From Euleptes europaea (Eukaryota; Chordata; Lepidosauria; Squamata; Sphaerodactylidae): a stretch of DNA of 64,000 nt. The translations under genes and the position numbers were made by a program. Position 1 is the stretch's first letter; each line of letters starts with the position of its first letter. Location: assembly GCF_029931775.1 (NCBI RefSeq), contig NC_079316.1:64792064-64856063 (forward strand). The letters run 5' to 3'. The notes under the pieces are model-generated. The model had not been told where the DNA came from, ran no database searches, and saw only the letters and a program-made list of their open reading frames with translations. Below, piece after piece: positions 12,440-24,409 of this stretch.

Positions 12440-14267
12440 CTGTTAAAAAAACAAACCAAGAATCGATAATCATGAAAGAATACTACAAAACTGCAGAAAG
12501 TAATGGAAACATTCACACCCTATGTCAGCAAGGCAGAGCATATGTAGAACATCCAATTCTCTGTTTTAAAGCTCTGACTAACTAGGTATTGTGCACAGAA
12601 GAGTGCTACATGTCAGGATCCTACCAACAGTTCTCTGCTTGCAGCACTCAAGGCTGTGCGCAGCTTTTACCTCTGGACTGGCAACTGAGCAATCCAGAAC
12701 AAAAAGCTGACAATCATCTTTGACAGAATGTATTTTGGAAGGTGTGGGAGACTGAATCCAAGCGCTTTTCACTGTAAGAGCCTGAATCCAAATCCTTAAC
12801 CCTCAAATCAAGTGTTCGGTAACTGTACTAGTGCACATATCTGGATCAATGCTATTATGCTCAGTTAATGTATTATTCTTACAGGAACAAACACCAGCTT
12901 TAACACAAAATTAAACAAGAACGATTATTTTAATTGTTGTTAATTCATCAATATAGGACCTCTACAGTCCCACATGGGTTCAGCATGTGTGCAGGCCAAC
13001 CATGAAGAAGTTTTGGCAGTTCTAGAGAAGCAGGGGGTACTCCTTACTTCTCCACCATGATGCTTTCCTGCCTTTTTTCAGTGTGAAAAGGAGGGGGAGG
13101 AGAGCCCTACCCTCGGTTTTCTGCTGCCTTTGAGGGAAGCTGTTTCTACTAGAAACTCCTTCTTTGAGAAAATCTTTAAAGAACCTAGTTTTGGAGTGGA
13201 TGAAGGCTAATTAAACTGAAGCAAACTACAGGTGTATTGGGGCCTGTTACTGTTTCCTTGGGGTAGCATTGCCCCCTATTTAACAGTTTCTTCCTCAGGA
13301 TAAGTGGAAGTTCTTCAAACTTTTACAACTTGAGTCCTCAAAGCAGTACGTTTCTTCTGCTAAACATTACGTTTCTTCTAAGCAGTACGCTTCTTCTGCT
13401 AAACATGTGGCAGATTTTTTGCTCAGCTTGCTGGCTCAAGAAAGCCATCTCCCGGAGACCTTACTCATGGTTACATTCCACAGCCTTATCTAACAATACA
13501 CACTCCAGAACTGAAGATCTCTGAAGAAGGAATAGATCTTTTTAGTACTAAGAGATGAGGCCCTTTACCATATGAGAGGGAAAAAAACAAAGTACAACAA
13601 TAACCTTGGCAGTTTCTGTCCCACCATCCCAAAGGTCTAGGCCTTATTTTAGGCCCTACCACCCAAACTAAGAGGTAGGGGATATCAGTTCCTTCATGCA
13701 CCCTTCTCGTTTGGAGCCTCCTTTTCCTACTTAGTCAGCCTCCTCTCAATCAAGAAGATATCCTTCCCAGAAAGGGAAGTCTAGGTTGCCCTCGCCCAAG
13801 TCACTGCATCCCCTAAGCAGGATTTTTGATAACCACAGCTTATGCCCAGGATTTCCCAATTCGGATGGTCTCACTTGGCAGGGCATTTGTAAGGACCAGC
13901 AGGTCCTTTCTATAATTTCACGAAGGTATGACATAGAATTCAAGACAACCCCTGCCAGTCTACCTCTCTAACCAATCCACCCATCCCTCCCCCTCTTGCA
14001 TAAGTTGTGCAAGAATATGTTGTGCAAGGTGTTCTCACCTTCTGTGGGAAAAATGCTATATTAAAGGTGCCTGTGATGGAACAGCACCTACAGCTGTACT
14101 CAAGGTATTTCCTGGAGGAGGAAGGCAGACCAATTGTTGATTTGAGAAAGCTGAACAGGTTCTTGCTAATAAAGAAATTCAGAATGGCTTCTATTTCTGG
14201 TGTATTCCCTCTTTCACACCCAGAGATCTGGTTTGTGACTCGAGACCCGCTCAATGCCTATTTTCAC

Positions 14268-14945
14268 ATCACTTTCCAGGCCCAATTCAAGGTTCTCGTA
14301 TTGACCTTTGAAACCTTATATGGTTTGTAGCCAGAATATCTTTTAAGGGCTGCCTTCTCCCATATGAACTTACCCATCCACACAGAAAATATTTGGAGGC
14401 CCTGCTTTGGGTGCCCCTCCCATATGAGGCTATCCAGGTGGCAACCCAAGAAAGGGCCATCTTGGTCATGGTGTCAAAACTCTGGATCTCCCTTGATTAT
14501 TGTCTTCTGCCAGTGGGTGAAGACTTCTGTTGTTGTTTGGCATATTCCCAATAACTGTTATTGGCCTCCTCCTTGGTTTTTAGTGTTACGTCTGTTCGTA
14601 TCTTTTTATTGCATTATTGTATGTATAATTTAGTTTAAATGTTTTTTAATGTTGAAATGTTTTAATGTTTGATATTCACCACATTGGGGACCTTATTTGG
14701 GTGGAAAGGTGGCCTGGCCCCCTCATTTTTATATTTAGGAGGCAATTTTATTTATGACTGCATTTGACTGACTTAGTTTTCTATTTGTTGGCAGTCCTAA
14801 TCATGATTTTAAATTGTGGTCTTCTGTGTATTTTTATAATTGCCATTTTATTTACATTGTAAGTTGTTTTGAGTTCCACAAAGAAGAAAGGCAGCTAAAA
14901 ATGTTTTAAATAAACAAATAAATAAATAGAAATGTTCTAAATAAA
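14268..14945 (+). mobile_element. L2-clade LINE, 3' end
   Basis: It begins within the DIRS copy with AQFKVLVLTFETLYGL, the C-terminal part of an L2-type reverse transcriptase, then carries a T-rich 3' UTR and ends in an AAATAAACAAATAAATAAAT tail at about 14905-14930. Stop codons interrupt the coding part (a TAG follows directly after LYGL). It is 5' truncated, the usual form of L2 copies. Confidence 0.7.
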
Positions 14946-15059
14946 TAAAAAAGTCTTGAACTCTTCCTTAACAAGGGCCTTGCCACCCTAAGAAAGAATC
15001 CTGGTAATTCGGCTGGGGATTCTTCATTTTCAACTGCACAGATACCAACCAGCCATGTC

Positions 15060-16262
15060 CATTCACAGGCTGCTGGGCCTCATGACTTCAACCACAGCTG
15101 TAGTCTCTCTGGGGAGAGAGTTCCAGAGCTTTGATGCCATGACCAAGAAGGCCCTCTCCTGGCTTGCCACCTGATGCAGGGGCCCTGAAGATGACCATCT
15201 CGGTTGGGCAGGTTCATAAAGGATTAGGTGGTCTTTCAGGTATGTTGGTCCCAAACCATATAGGGCTTTAAAGGTCAAGAACAGCACCTTGGATTGTGCC
15301 TGGAAACAAACAGGAAGCCAGTGTAGGTGGACCAAGACTGGAGTGATATGGTCCCTACAACACACTCAAGTCAACATCCTGGCTGCAGCATTCTGTACCA
15401 ATTGAAGTTTCCAAATACTTTTTAAGGGCAGCCCCCACATACAGCACACGGAAGTAATCTAATCTTGATGTAACTGGGAAATTCACCACACTGGCCAGAT
15501 CTTTTCTATCCTGGAAAGGCCACAGCTGGCTAACCAGTCAAAGCTGGTAAAAGGCAGTCTTGGCCACAGCTAACACCTGCTTATCTAGCAGTAGGCCTGG
15601 GTCCAAGAGCACCCCCAGATTATGGATTTATTCCTTCAAGGTGAGTGCAACCCCATCCAGAATGGGTGACACTTTACATCCCGGGTCAGACCTTCTGCCC
15701 ATCAGTAGCGCCTCCATCTTGTTGGGATTAAGCTTCAATTTATTAGCCTGCATCCATGCCAAAACTGCCTCCAGGCACTGGTTCAGGGTTTCTACAGCCA
15801 CTCTGGGATCAGTTGAGTATCATCTACATATTGCTGACACAGCCCAGCCCAAATCTCTGACAACCTCACCCAGCCATTTCAGACAGTGTTAAAGAGCACA
15901 GAGACAAGATGGAATTTTGTGGGACCCCATAGGCCAAAGGGCTGAACAGCAGCCCCCAGCACCGCACTCTGAAACCTACCCTCCAGGTAGGAATGGAACC
16001 ACCGCAGAATGGTGCCTCCCAATCCCAGTCCAGACAGGTAGTCCAAAAAGATACCAGGAGTGATGGTATCGAAAGCCACCGAGCAGTCCAGGAGAATCAA
16101 CAAAGTTGCACTCCCTCTGTCCATCTCCGGGAGCAAGTCATCCACCAGGGCAACCAAGGCTACTTCACTCCCATAACCAGGCATGAAACCAGATTGAAAG
16201 GGCTCTAAACAATCTGCCTTATCCAGGTTGCCTTCCTGTACAAAATGAGGGCAGAACATACC
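15060..16262 (-). mobile_element. L2-clade LINE, reverse-transcriptase region
   Basis: Reading the - strand from about 16258 down, SGFMPGYGSEVALVALVDDL and then LLDCSVAFDTI are reverse-transcriptase motifs of the L2 clade. QYVDDTQL at about 15810-15836 is the catalytic box (YVDD). RDHITPVLVHLHWLPVCF and FKALYGLGPTYLKDHL near 15240-15365 are the C-terminal signature. Frames are interrupted, so this is a dead copy. It lies between DIRS segments, so it probably inserted into the DIRS element or a neighbouring L2. Confidence 0.8.
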
Positions 16263-17929
16263 AAAGCTATCTGATCACTCCCTTCTGGCCATGGCAAGCT
16301 TGGTTCCCCACACTGTAAGCAACGGCTCATGGCTGCTACGTTTCCTCCAGAGGGCAACATCCCCTCTCAGGGACATTTCCAAATTTTCCAGCCTTCATTT
16401 GACCCAATCATTTTTGAACCAATCCATCCTTTTTCAGATTTAGTGAAGCAAGTCATTCTAAATGCTAAGAAAGCTTCTATCTGGCATTCTTTTAAATGGA
16501 AGTGTTTTTCCATCTGGCCTGAACAAGAGGGTATTTCTGTCCCTTGGGAGGTATCTTTGATTACCTTCTGCACTTTGTTCATGGAGGGCTTTCATCTTCC
16601 TCCATCAGAGTACACTTAGCAACCATAACCTCCATCCATATTCATATTAAAGGAAGTTCAGTTTTCACCCAAAGGGAATCAAAGTTTTTCTTAACAGGTC
16701 TACTTAATACTTCTGTACCTTCTCCTGTCCCACAAAGGAGACTCTCCTTAGTGTTGGCTAAATTAATGGGTAAGCCTTTGGAGCCCCTGGCTATTTGCCT
16801 TTTCTGGCTACTCAAAATGACAGCTATATTTCTCGTAGCAAGAACATCTGTTTATAGGGTCACTGAACTTCAGGCCGTCTATAACTCCCCATTTTCTTAA
16901 GATTTTTGAGTCCAGAGTTGTTTTAGGCCCAACTCTTCAATTTCTGTCTGAGGTGGTCTCCACCTTTCATGTCAATCAAGACATTACCATACTGCTATTT
17001 TTTCTGCATCCCCAGGATAAACAGCATATCTTTCATCCACTTCATGTATTCAGAACTTTATTGTTCTGCCTGGTCAGAACTAAACCTTTAAGAAAAGACC
17101 CCAACTGGTTTATTTCTTGTTCAGGCCACAACCTTTCAGTACAATCCCAGTCCCTGGGGGATTGTCTCCGGCATCTGCATCCTGTACTGCTCAATGCTTA
17201 TTTGACTAAAGTGCATGCGACTTCTGCAGCACTTCGCCGTGGTCTCTCTGGTGATGCAGTCTGCAAGGCAGCAAACTGGTCCTCCGCCTATACCTCCGCC
17301 TATACATTCACAAAGCACTACTCCATGGATGTAGATGCCACAAAAGATTCAGCAGTTGGCAGAACAATGCTCCAATCCTTATTCAACTGGAGCTCACACC
17401 CATCTTCCATGACCTGGTGAGTCAGCTTGCTGTTCTCCCATGTGGGACTCCACAGGTACCACAATGATGAAAACAAGGTTGCAGTTATCTGTAACTGTTG
17501 TTCATTGAGTGGTCACCTGTGCAGGCTCACATCCCTCCCGCCTGCTCAGCCATGAGCTCTTTTTTTCTGCAAATTTCTTCCCTCTCTTTCATGCTGAAAA
17601 AAGTGGGAAACCAGCATGGGGGAAGGAAAAAGAGAACCCTTTGCTCTAAAATTTCTCCGTGGTTGGCCTGAACATATACATAGCCCATATATGGCTGCCC
17701 AGTTAACCATAACAGTCGAACAACAGTTACAGGTAAGCCTAACCATGTTTTTCTCCTTCAAGTGCTGGAGCAGTTTGCCAGGTAACAGTGGGTACAATTA
17801 TGCTGAAATACATGAAAACAAATATGTAGGCAAACAAATATGTGAGGGTGATCAAGTAGGCGTTTATATGCTTAGATTTTTAACAAAGCTCTTTACCAAA
17901 AAATAGCAGTTATGAGATAGGTCTTCTAA

Positions 17930-19130
17930 TGGATAACTGGTTAAAAAACAAGGTGCAAAGGATAGAAGTAAACTGACTGAATATGCAATTCATGGAAAGA
18001 AGCAGTGTAATCCTCCAAAGATCCATACTGAGACAAGTGATATTTAACTGGTTCATAAATTATCTTAAGTCAGGGATAAACAGCAAAGTAGCTAATTTTG
18101 CAAATGTCACCACATTATTTATGAAGGAAAATTAAATGCAAAGTGCTTTGACAGGAATTCTTTAAATTGTGTGAATGGGCAACACAGTGACCAATGATAT
18201 TCATTTTAATTCTCAACATATGCACAGGGCAAAAAATCCTAACCATATTTACAATGATGGGGTCTGAACTTGTCAGCAAACAACCCGGAAAAGGATCTTG
18301 GGGTCATGGTACGCAGTGGAAGTATTAAATCAGTGCTCAGGAGTGAAAACAAGGCTACAGGTTTAGAAAAGGGATTGAAAAGAAATGTACTAATAATGAC
18401 CTTTTTTTTATACTGTGTACTGTATTCATTCCAAGGATTTAGAGATGGAAATGATGAGCTGGAAATGATGCAGAAAAGAACAGTCAAAATGATAAAGGGT
18501 TGAAGCATCTTTCCCTATGAGAACAGGCTAAAATGTGTGTGTGGTTTTTTTTTAGAAAAACAACAACCAAAGATGGACTTGATAAAGGGTAATTTATGTT
18601 TGGTACATTGAAAGCTTATAGAGAACCTTTTCCCTATCCCCCATAATAATTGAATTTGGGACTGACAGGCAATAGATTCATAGACGCAGAGAATCATAGA
18701 GTTGGAAGGGACCATCAGTGTCATCTAGTCCAACCCTCTGCAAAATGCAGGAAATTCACAACTACCTCCCCCCCACACCCCCAGTGACCCCTACTCCATG
18801 CCCAGAAGAGTCAGGAAAAAAAACAAGGAAGTACTTCTTCACAGAATGCATAATTGCCTTATGGAATTTACTGCCTTAACATATGATGAAAGTTCCTTTA
18901 AAAGGAAACTAGAGAAATTCACTGGAGAGCGTTAGCAATGTCTATTACTCATGATATCTAAATTAAACCTATATGTTCAGAAGCTGTATAACTCTGTATA
19001 TCTGTTGCTAGGGGACAATGGTAGGGAAGGATCCTCCTTGTGGAATTTCCCGAGGAACATGTAGGAAACAGGATGTTGGACTAGTTTGATCTCTTCCTAT
19101 ATTCTTAAGCATATATGCATAAGACTTAAC
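17930..19130 (+). mobile_element. CR1 LINE, decayed 3' half
   Basis: Translations in changing frames follow the CR1 ORF2 order. First comes the region leading to the catalytic box (NFANVTTLF in place of the usual FADDT), then NPEKDLGVMV near 18285, MQKRTVKMIKG near 18470-18502, then RKYFFTECIIALWNLLP near 18820-18880. The 3' end (AACAGGATGTTGGACTAG, near 19060) follows. Several frame changes and the altered catalytic Asp pair show a dead copy. A separate CR1 end in the opposite orientation interrupts it at 18671-18806. Confidence 0.75.
18671..18806 (-). mobile_element. CR1 3' end nested in another CR1
   Basis: GAATCATAGAGTTGGAAGGG, followed by CATCTAGTCCAACCC, is the reverse complement of the 3' terminus of a CR1 subfamily that ends in an ATTCTATGATTCT-type repeat. 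The same terminus appears in forward orientation at 39930-40060. Confidence 0.75.
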
Positions 19131-19204
19131 ATTTCATTGGGAGAAGCCCAAAGTGAAATAAAAGGAAAATTATATTTCTTCCTATCTTTAAAGTGGCAGC
19201 AAGA

Positions 19205-19410
19205 TTACAGATGCCCAGGCTAGCCTGATCTCATCAGATCTCAGAAGGTAAGTAGGGTTAGCCCTGGTTAGTATTTGGATAGAAGACTACCAAGGAATAC
19301 CAGGGTTGCTACATAGAGGCAGGCAATGGCAAACCACCTCTGAATGCCTCTTGCCTTGAAAACCATGTGGGGTGACTATAAGATGGCTGTGACTTGATGA
19401 AGGAAGGAAT
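19205..19410 (+). mobile_element. 5S rRNA-derived SINE
   Basis: The head (GCCCAGGCTAGCCTGATCTC, then TCAGATCTCAGAAGGTAAG and TTAGTATTTGGATAGAAGAC) follows 5S rRNA, including its internal pol III promoter boxes in mutated form. The body carries GGCAATGGCAAACCACCTCT and the tail GGCTGTGACTTGATG. This matches the 5S-type SINEs described from squamates. It is too diverged to be a 5S gene. Confidence 0.8.
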
Positions 19411-19539
19411 GTTGGAAGTCATGTTGGAAGCCTCAGTGTAATACAGCATGCATTTCTAAAGATAGATGTAGTTCTTTCTTCCTTTCTTCCTTGACTGGCT
19501 GATTGGCTGAGCTGAGGTGGTATCATAGAATGTTGCTCA

Positions 19540-20000
19540 GAAATTTAAACGATTGCAGTATAGTTTCTGTGATGGAAGTGAAAGTGGTAAAGTGAAGGGG
19601 CAGGGATCCAGAAGAAAGGAGGTTAAAGGAAGAATGTAGAGTAAGGACTGAAAAAACAATAGTCTGAAAGACTGGTGCATGGAAAATAATGCTTGGAGTG
19701 AAGGGCAGTGAAAAAAAGGCAATAAAGACAAGGAAGGACTCATAAAAAGGAAGGTCTGAGGACATCTTAAAGCACTTACATTGACTGACTGATGAGTACT
19801 AGGGAGGTGGGTTGAGACAGGACAGTTAAAAGATAAGGGACAAAACAGGCAGCAATAGGAAGAAATTGGTGGCAGAGACAGAGAACTGAAGAAAGGGGGG
19901 AAACTGGAAATTGGACTGAAGACAGGCAATAAGGAAATGGGCAAGTAAAGCAGGGTGTGGATTATAGACCTGGGAGCCAAGGAAGCAAGAGGCAGCAAGT
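19540..20000. repeat. Purine-rich (GA) tract
   Basis: An irregular G/A-rich stretch on the + strand with repeated GAAAGGGG, GGAAG and GAGAGG patterns. The strand bias leaves a long open frame on the - strand whose translation is a Ser/Leu/Pro/Phe-rich low-complexity string, so I do not call it a gene. Confidence 0.6.
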
Positions 20001-20345
20001 CTAGAATCTGGATCTTGAAAATGAGTTCTTTTAGATATGGCACTGTAGTATTGTGGCTCAAGAACAATGAAGGTTAAAGCAGAAGGGTGGTCTTAATGGC
20101 TGAATTTCACATATTTATTTGAACTGCATTATTTGGCTGCAGATTCCTAGTTACATAGAGCACTACAGAATTTGTGACCCATAAAATTGAACACAATGCA
20201 CCAACCACAAACTGTGGCCTACCTGTCCTCCCATCTACAAAAAAATGGGGGATATTAAGCCCTAGGTGAACCACCACATGGAGCTGGTAAACCGAGTTTG
20301 TTATAGTGGGTCACATCAGGAAATGTAAGTAGTTTAGCAGCTTAC

Positions 20346-20508
20346 CTCCAATAGATATGAGCCTATCTCCTCTTTGCAGATCAGCAGCTGCAGCAGGTGA
20401 GTTTGGAGTGACACTCTCAATAACAACATGTCCTGCTTCTCCTTCCTTAGCGTGTACTTGGCGGAGAGTGAGCCCAACACTTGGCATATTTCCTTTAATT
20501 AGTTCTGC
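20346..20508 (-). CDS. PDZD8: PDZD8 coding exon 4 (PDZ domain core)
   Basis: Encodes AELIKGNMPSVGLTLRQVHA, then KEGEAGHVVIESVTPNSPAA and AADLQRGDRLISIG, the bulk of the PDZ domain. SVGLTL is the carboxylate-binding loop (equivalent to GLGF), and SPAAAADLQRGDRLISI is the usual PDZ helix and strand signature. The exon is 163 bp, with acceptor AG at 20510-20509 and donor GT at 20345-20344. It enters in phase 0 and leaves a single G, which the next exon completes to Gly. The PDZ domain of PDZD8 helps in organelle tethering together with the SMP domain; that is family knowledge, not seen here. All 54 full codons are open. Confidence 0.96.
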
Positions 20509-21148
20509 CTAAGAAGACAAGTAATGTATTTAGAATACAACATTAAGGTCAAGATATTGCTAACATTTGTTTATATAATTTACAGAACTAAACACATCAC
20601 ATGAAGTATAACATGCACCAACCTTGTAGAAAGCTATGTAGTCCATGCCTTTAACAAATTAATTTTTCCCCACAGACTTCATGTGATGTATTAAAAGACA
20701 AATGCCTTTCTACTCCAGTCCACAGCCTTGACAGGCAGTATGGCTCAAACAGAGGTCAGTGTCTCAGATAGAAGGAAATGCTGGAACTGTACATAACTTA
20801 AAAAATGAAAAAGATACTGGGGTATGAACAAGCTTGCACTATTTTTTCTCTATGTGTTTTCAAAGAACCTGTTATGTACTTGTGAATGCATTCATCCTTT
20901 TTACCTTACTAAAAATCCGCAAGCACCTCTGGGGACAGAGTGCAGGAATATGTACTGCTTGGTGTAATTATGTGATAGACATAGTGTTAGCTTGTCTCTC
21001 AGGATTTACCCATCAGCCCGTTCACAAGTCACTAACACGCTATTTCTCTGAGTTAACCTAACTTGCCTATCACAGAAAATCAAATGCTAAATCTCTATAG
21101 GAGCTTGAGTCTTAACTACTTAGCTCTACCAACGCCTGAGCCCTATCT

Positions 21149-21299
21149 GGGCGAAAACGCACGGTCGCTTTATCCTCCTTTAATCCCTGTTTCAGCCAGG
21201 ATTCAGCCAGGATAGAACACATGCGTTTCACTTAATGTGCGTTCGATCCTGGCTAAAACAGGGATTAAAGGAGGATAAAGCAACCATGCGTTTTCGCCC
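21149..21299. mobile_element. Foldback DNA transposon with 54-bp inverted arms
   Basis: The left arm (21149-21202) starts GGGCGAAAACGCACGGTCGC and the right arm (21246-21299) ends CATGCGTTTTCGCCC. The arms pair over their full 54 bp with few mismatches, and the 43-bp spacer is itself partly self-complementary. TCT flanks both sides (21146-21148 and 21300-21302), a candidate 3-bp target duplication. There is no room for a transposase, so it is non-autonomous. A 3-bp duplication would suit the PIF/Harbinger type, but I do not recognise the family. Confidence 0.75.
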
Positions 21300-22179
21300 T
21301 CTGAGATTCCACCCCCACTGTCCATTTTCCACTCACTTTCCCCCTCCCTTCTCACTCTCTGACAAATACACAGAGTCCCATTGGTTGGAAACTCTAGAGA
21401 TTTGCATACACAGCAGGGAATCAGTGATTGGCTGTGACACATGGCAGGTGGAACTAGAAGCCATCTGTCACAGTTGTCACCTTTGTGAACGACACAAAGA
21501 AAAAGCAGAGCTGTGTATCTCCATAATAATACTTGCTTTAACTGCACTTACCACTTTCACACAGAATTTAACCTCTTTACTAAATGTAAAATACAGAAAC
21601 ACACACAGCTGGATGAAGATAACAAGAAACAGTGAACCTGCACTATGACAATCAAATATAGGAATCAAACATACACACTCGAGCATTACTTCATAAATGA
21701 GAACAAGAAAGTAAATAAGCACAGACCAAAGCTTTCTGCTGTCCAGCGAGGCACAGTACAAGTAGGCTTGGCACATGACAGGGGCTCAAGTCATAATTTA
21801 CTTTTGAAATGGAAGATGTCATTTTCAAGAATGAACAGTCATGCAAATGGAGGCATTAGATGCAATATGTGCAGGATTATGAGAGTTAATAACAGCAATG
21901 TACTAATTAGTCACAAAGGACAACATTCAAGACAATTATTTTTAAAGCAACATAGGAGTGGTTCAGCTGTTGAATTTGTTAACTTAGTAAAAAAAAACAC
22001 TCCACTTTCAGAAATGCAACACTCTTAATATTTCTGTCTTTTATAAATTTGATTACCACTTGGTAAATAGGACTTTTTAATAGAGAAGTCAATTAAATAA
22101 TTTCCAAGGATTCTGAAGTTAGTATAATTACGAATAATTTTAAGTTTAGCATACTTGTCATTACTTAGAGTGCCAAATG

Positions 22180-22372
22180 GATTTTTTTTTTTGCTGTCAA
22201 GTCGCAGCTGACTTATGGCGACCCAGTAGGGTTTTCAAGGCAAGAGACGTTCAGAGGCAGTTTGCCATTGCCTGCCTCTACATAGTGACCCTGGTATTCC
22301 TTGGTGGTCTCCCATCCAAATACTGACCACAGCTGACCCTGCTTAGCTTCTGAGATCTGGCTAGCCTAAATG
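22180..22372 (-). mobile_element. 5S rRNA-derived SINE
   Basis: Reverse-oriented copy. A T run at 22184-22193, then GCTGTCAAGTCGCAGCTGAC is the complement of the tail, and GGTGGTCTCCCATCCAAATA with CTGCTTAGCTTCTGAGATCT is the complement of the 5S head. The promoter region is better preserved than in the 19205 copy. Confidence 0.85.
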
Positions 22373-22441
22373 CAACTGTCTAAACACAAGTATTGTTACT
22401 TCCTGGAAATTAAATGTTCATTAATATTATAAAGCAAGTTT

Positions 22442-22530
22442 GCAGTGCAATCCAAAGCAGAATTATACTTTCTAAATCCACTGACTTCAATTAATTGAGA
22501 ATGATGTGGCTCTGCTTAGGACTATACTGT
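22442..22530. mobile_element. Diverged relative of the 78-bp foldback element
   Basis: CAGTGCAATCCAAAGCAGAA at one end and CTCTGCTTAGGACTATACTG at the other form imperfect inverted arms like those at 2571-2648. The match to that copy supports one dispersed family. Confidence 0.5.
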
Positions 22531-22665
22531 CAAATTAGTTAAGAGTAAACTAAGTACTCTTTTATAAGATTCGGCTTACACATATCTAAAAATGATTTGT
22601 CAAACCAATTAGTGAGGACTTCTTAAAAATATCAACTAGTGGTGATGTTCCATGGACAAACTGTG

Positions 22666-23095
22666 TAACCCTGAAGGGGGGTGAAGCCACATAGGAGCCG
22701 GTGTGACCCCTACACCAGCGCCTGTGCCACTTGCGTGTGCAAAGTGCAAAATAGCACAATGCTGGTGCTGGCGCTGCCTCCCGGCGGCGTTTTCCAGTGT
22801 ATCTCCTCATGCTGGTATCCTGGGGAGGCATTCCAGGGGTGTTCCCAGGGGCCGAACTCTCTTTAGGCAGCTTCCTAAACCCTTTTGGGCTGAAAACACA
22901 CCATTCTGCTGGTGTCCAGTTACACCCAAAATGGTGGCATAGCCCCATGTGGAGTTCCACAGGGCTTTCCCCGGAAAATCCTTTTAAATTCTTTTTTCGG
23001 CTTGCTGGGCTGGAAGCAAGCTGCTCTGGAGGCAGCACGGCTGCACCACCTCCAGACACTGTCTACCCCCCCCCCCTTATGAATGGGCTTAAAGT
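22666..23095 (+). mobile_element. Unclassified GC-rich repeat, copy B
   Basis: Shares CCTGAAGGGGGGTGAAGCC, CATAGGAGCCGGTGTGACC, GCAGCTTCCTAAACCCTTTT and GGGCTGAAAACAC with copies A and C, but its middle differs. It ends in a long C run at about 23066-23077. Open frames of up to 157 codons cross it on both strands and are explained by its base composition. Confidence 0.5.
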
Positions 23096-24409
23096 GTCTG
23101 AAGCAGCCCTGTATAGTTTCAGAAACCTGTTTATGCGGGACTTGAAAATATTTGATTTTTCAATTTTTATTTTATCAGACATTGGCTACTGGATACATCA
23201 TGAAATGTAGCTCAGAAAGCTGAAACCTTTTGGCAATCATGAATAGGTTATTTTACTGATTTTGTGTTCTTCATGTTTCTGTTTGAACCCACTCCTGATA
23301 CAGGCTTCCATAATCCTTTTTTACTTTTGGTTAACCCTAAATGGAAGGCATTTTCCCCTCCATTTTATACCTTCCTTGTTGAACTTCATCTTGTTGTGAT
23401 CTGCCCAGCATTCCAGTTAAGTACATTCCAGGAAAGCAGTAGGACTTTGTACCGAACACTTGGAATGGGGGCAGGCTCTTCAGTTAAACAAATGTCATTT
23501 ATGTAAGAAAGCAAATCCTCTGAAGCAAATTTAGTTTTTTCATGAGGGTACATACGAGCAACAATTTAAGCAAATATTTATATGAGACAGGTTAATTAAG
23601 CAAGAAATATCCTATTTACTTTGTCACTATTTTGAACATACTTAATTAGCTCTGCTTACGTTAAGGCAGCAAAGCAGTTTTCAGAACACAAAGAAATAAC
23701 CAGTTTCTGTGACATGCAAGAAGGACACTCTTCAGCAATTAGAAAAAATTGCCCAGGTATTCCAAGTAAATGGCAATTAAAAGAGCAGAACAGAGAATGT
23801 ACAACCAACCGCAACACTAGGCAATCAGCATTTAGCAGGACAATGTTTGCATTGCGTTAAAAAAGGTCATTAGGTTTATATGTGACTCTGCCAAATAAAG
23901 CAATTTAGTGGAAACACCAGTGTGGCTCATCTTGAATTGTTGTTATGCATTGAATTTTAGTCCTTACTAGATGCAAGTGTGATGTTCTCTCAACCTTGAA
24001 AAAAGGGAAAATATTGATTTTTACCCTTCAATTCTGGTAAGTACTGGATAGAAAAGATTCTTCTAATCTGGGACTTGAACATGGACCAGTTATTGGAAGC
24101 TTCATAATATCAAGGAGAAAAGTCTCACATAGGACATTAATTCTATTTTGATGGAAAGGGAAAAGGTGGAGGGACTTTGTAAATGATAGCAATAAACAAT
24201 ATATAAATTTTGTTCTCCTATTACATTTTTCAAAAATTCTGCGGCATCATTAATTATAGAAGACATTTAAGTGGGAAGTATGTAAAGCATGGAATTAGTT
24301 TAACTGAAATAAGTTAGAACCAATTCCATTTAATGGCAATTCTATAATCTGTTAGTATTTGATCATTCATGGAAATTTAATTGTCTATAAACAACTGTAA
24401 ACATGAGAA

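Larger units (their letters stand above)
12930..17750 (+). mobile_element. DIRS-type tyrosine-recombinase retrotransposon fossil, family A
   Basis: The parts run in the usual DIRS order on the + strand: a left inverted terminal repeat (about 12930-13140), a gag-like region, a reverse transcriptase start (near 14130-14265), the recombinase (about 16620-17400), an internal complementary region (about 17430-17530) and a right inverted terminal repeat (to about 17750). The two ends pair as inverted repeats around the GGCCAACCA segment but have diverged clearly, so the insertion is old. It is broken, with many breaks, and interrupted by L2 sequence at 14268-14945 and 15060-16262. DIRS elements integrate through a tyrosine recombinase and leave no target duplication. 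Confidence 0.8.
12440..20345 (-). other. PDZD8: PDZD8 intron 4
   Basis: This intron separates the two exons carrying the PDZ domain. It contains a DIRS fossil (12930-17750) with two L2 pieces, a CR1 LINE (17930-19130), a 5S-type SINE (19205-19410) and a purine-rich tract (19540-20000). I see nothing in 12455-12930 or 20090-20345. Confidence 0.85.

Noticed and set aside
12440-12473. In-frame ATG upstream of the 740-codon PDZD8 frame, as a start of an intronless gene
   Set aside because: A clean acceptor lies at 12442-12440, the 11 residues before it are not PDZD8-like, and the previous exon (20346-20508) joins in the right phase.
19537-20067. 176-codon open frame on the - strand
   Set aside because: It arises from strand-biased purine-rich DNA; the translation is low-complexity Ser/Leu/Pro/Phe with no domain, splice context or conservation signal.
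22586-23059. 157-codon frame (and overlapping + frames) in the GC-rich repeat copy B
   Set aside because: It lies in an interspersed repeat; the other copies do not keep the frame.
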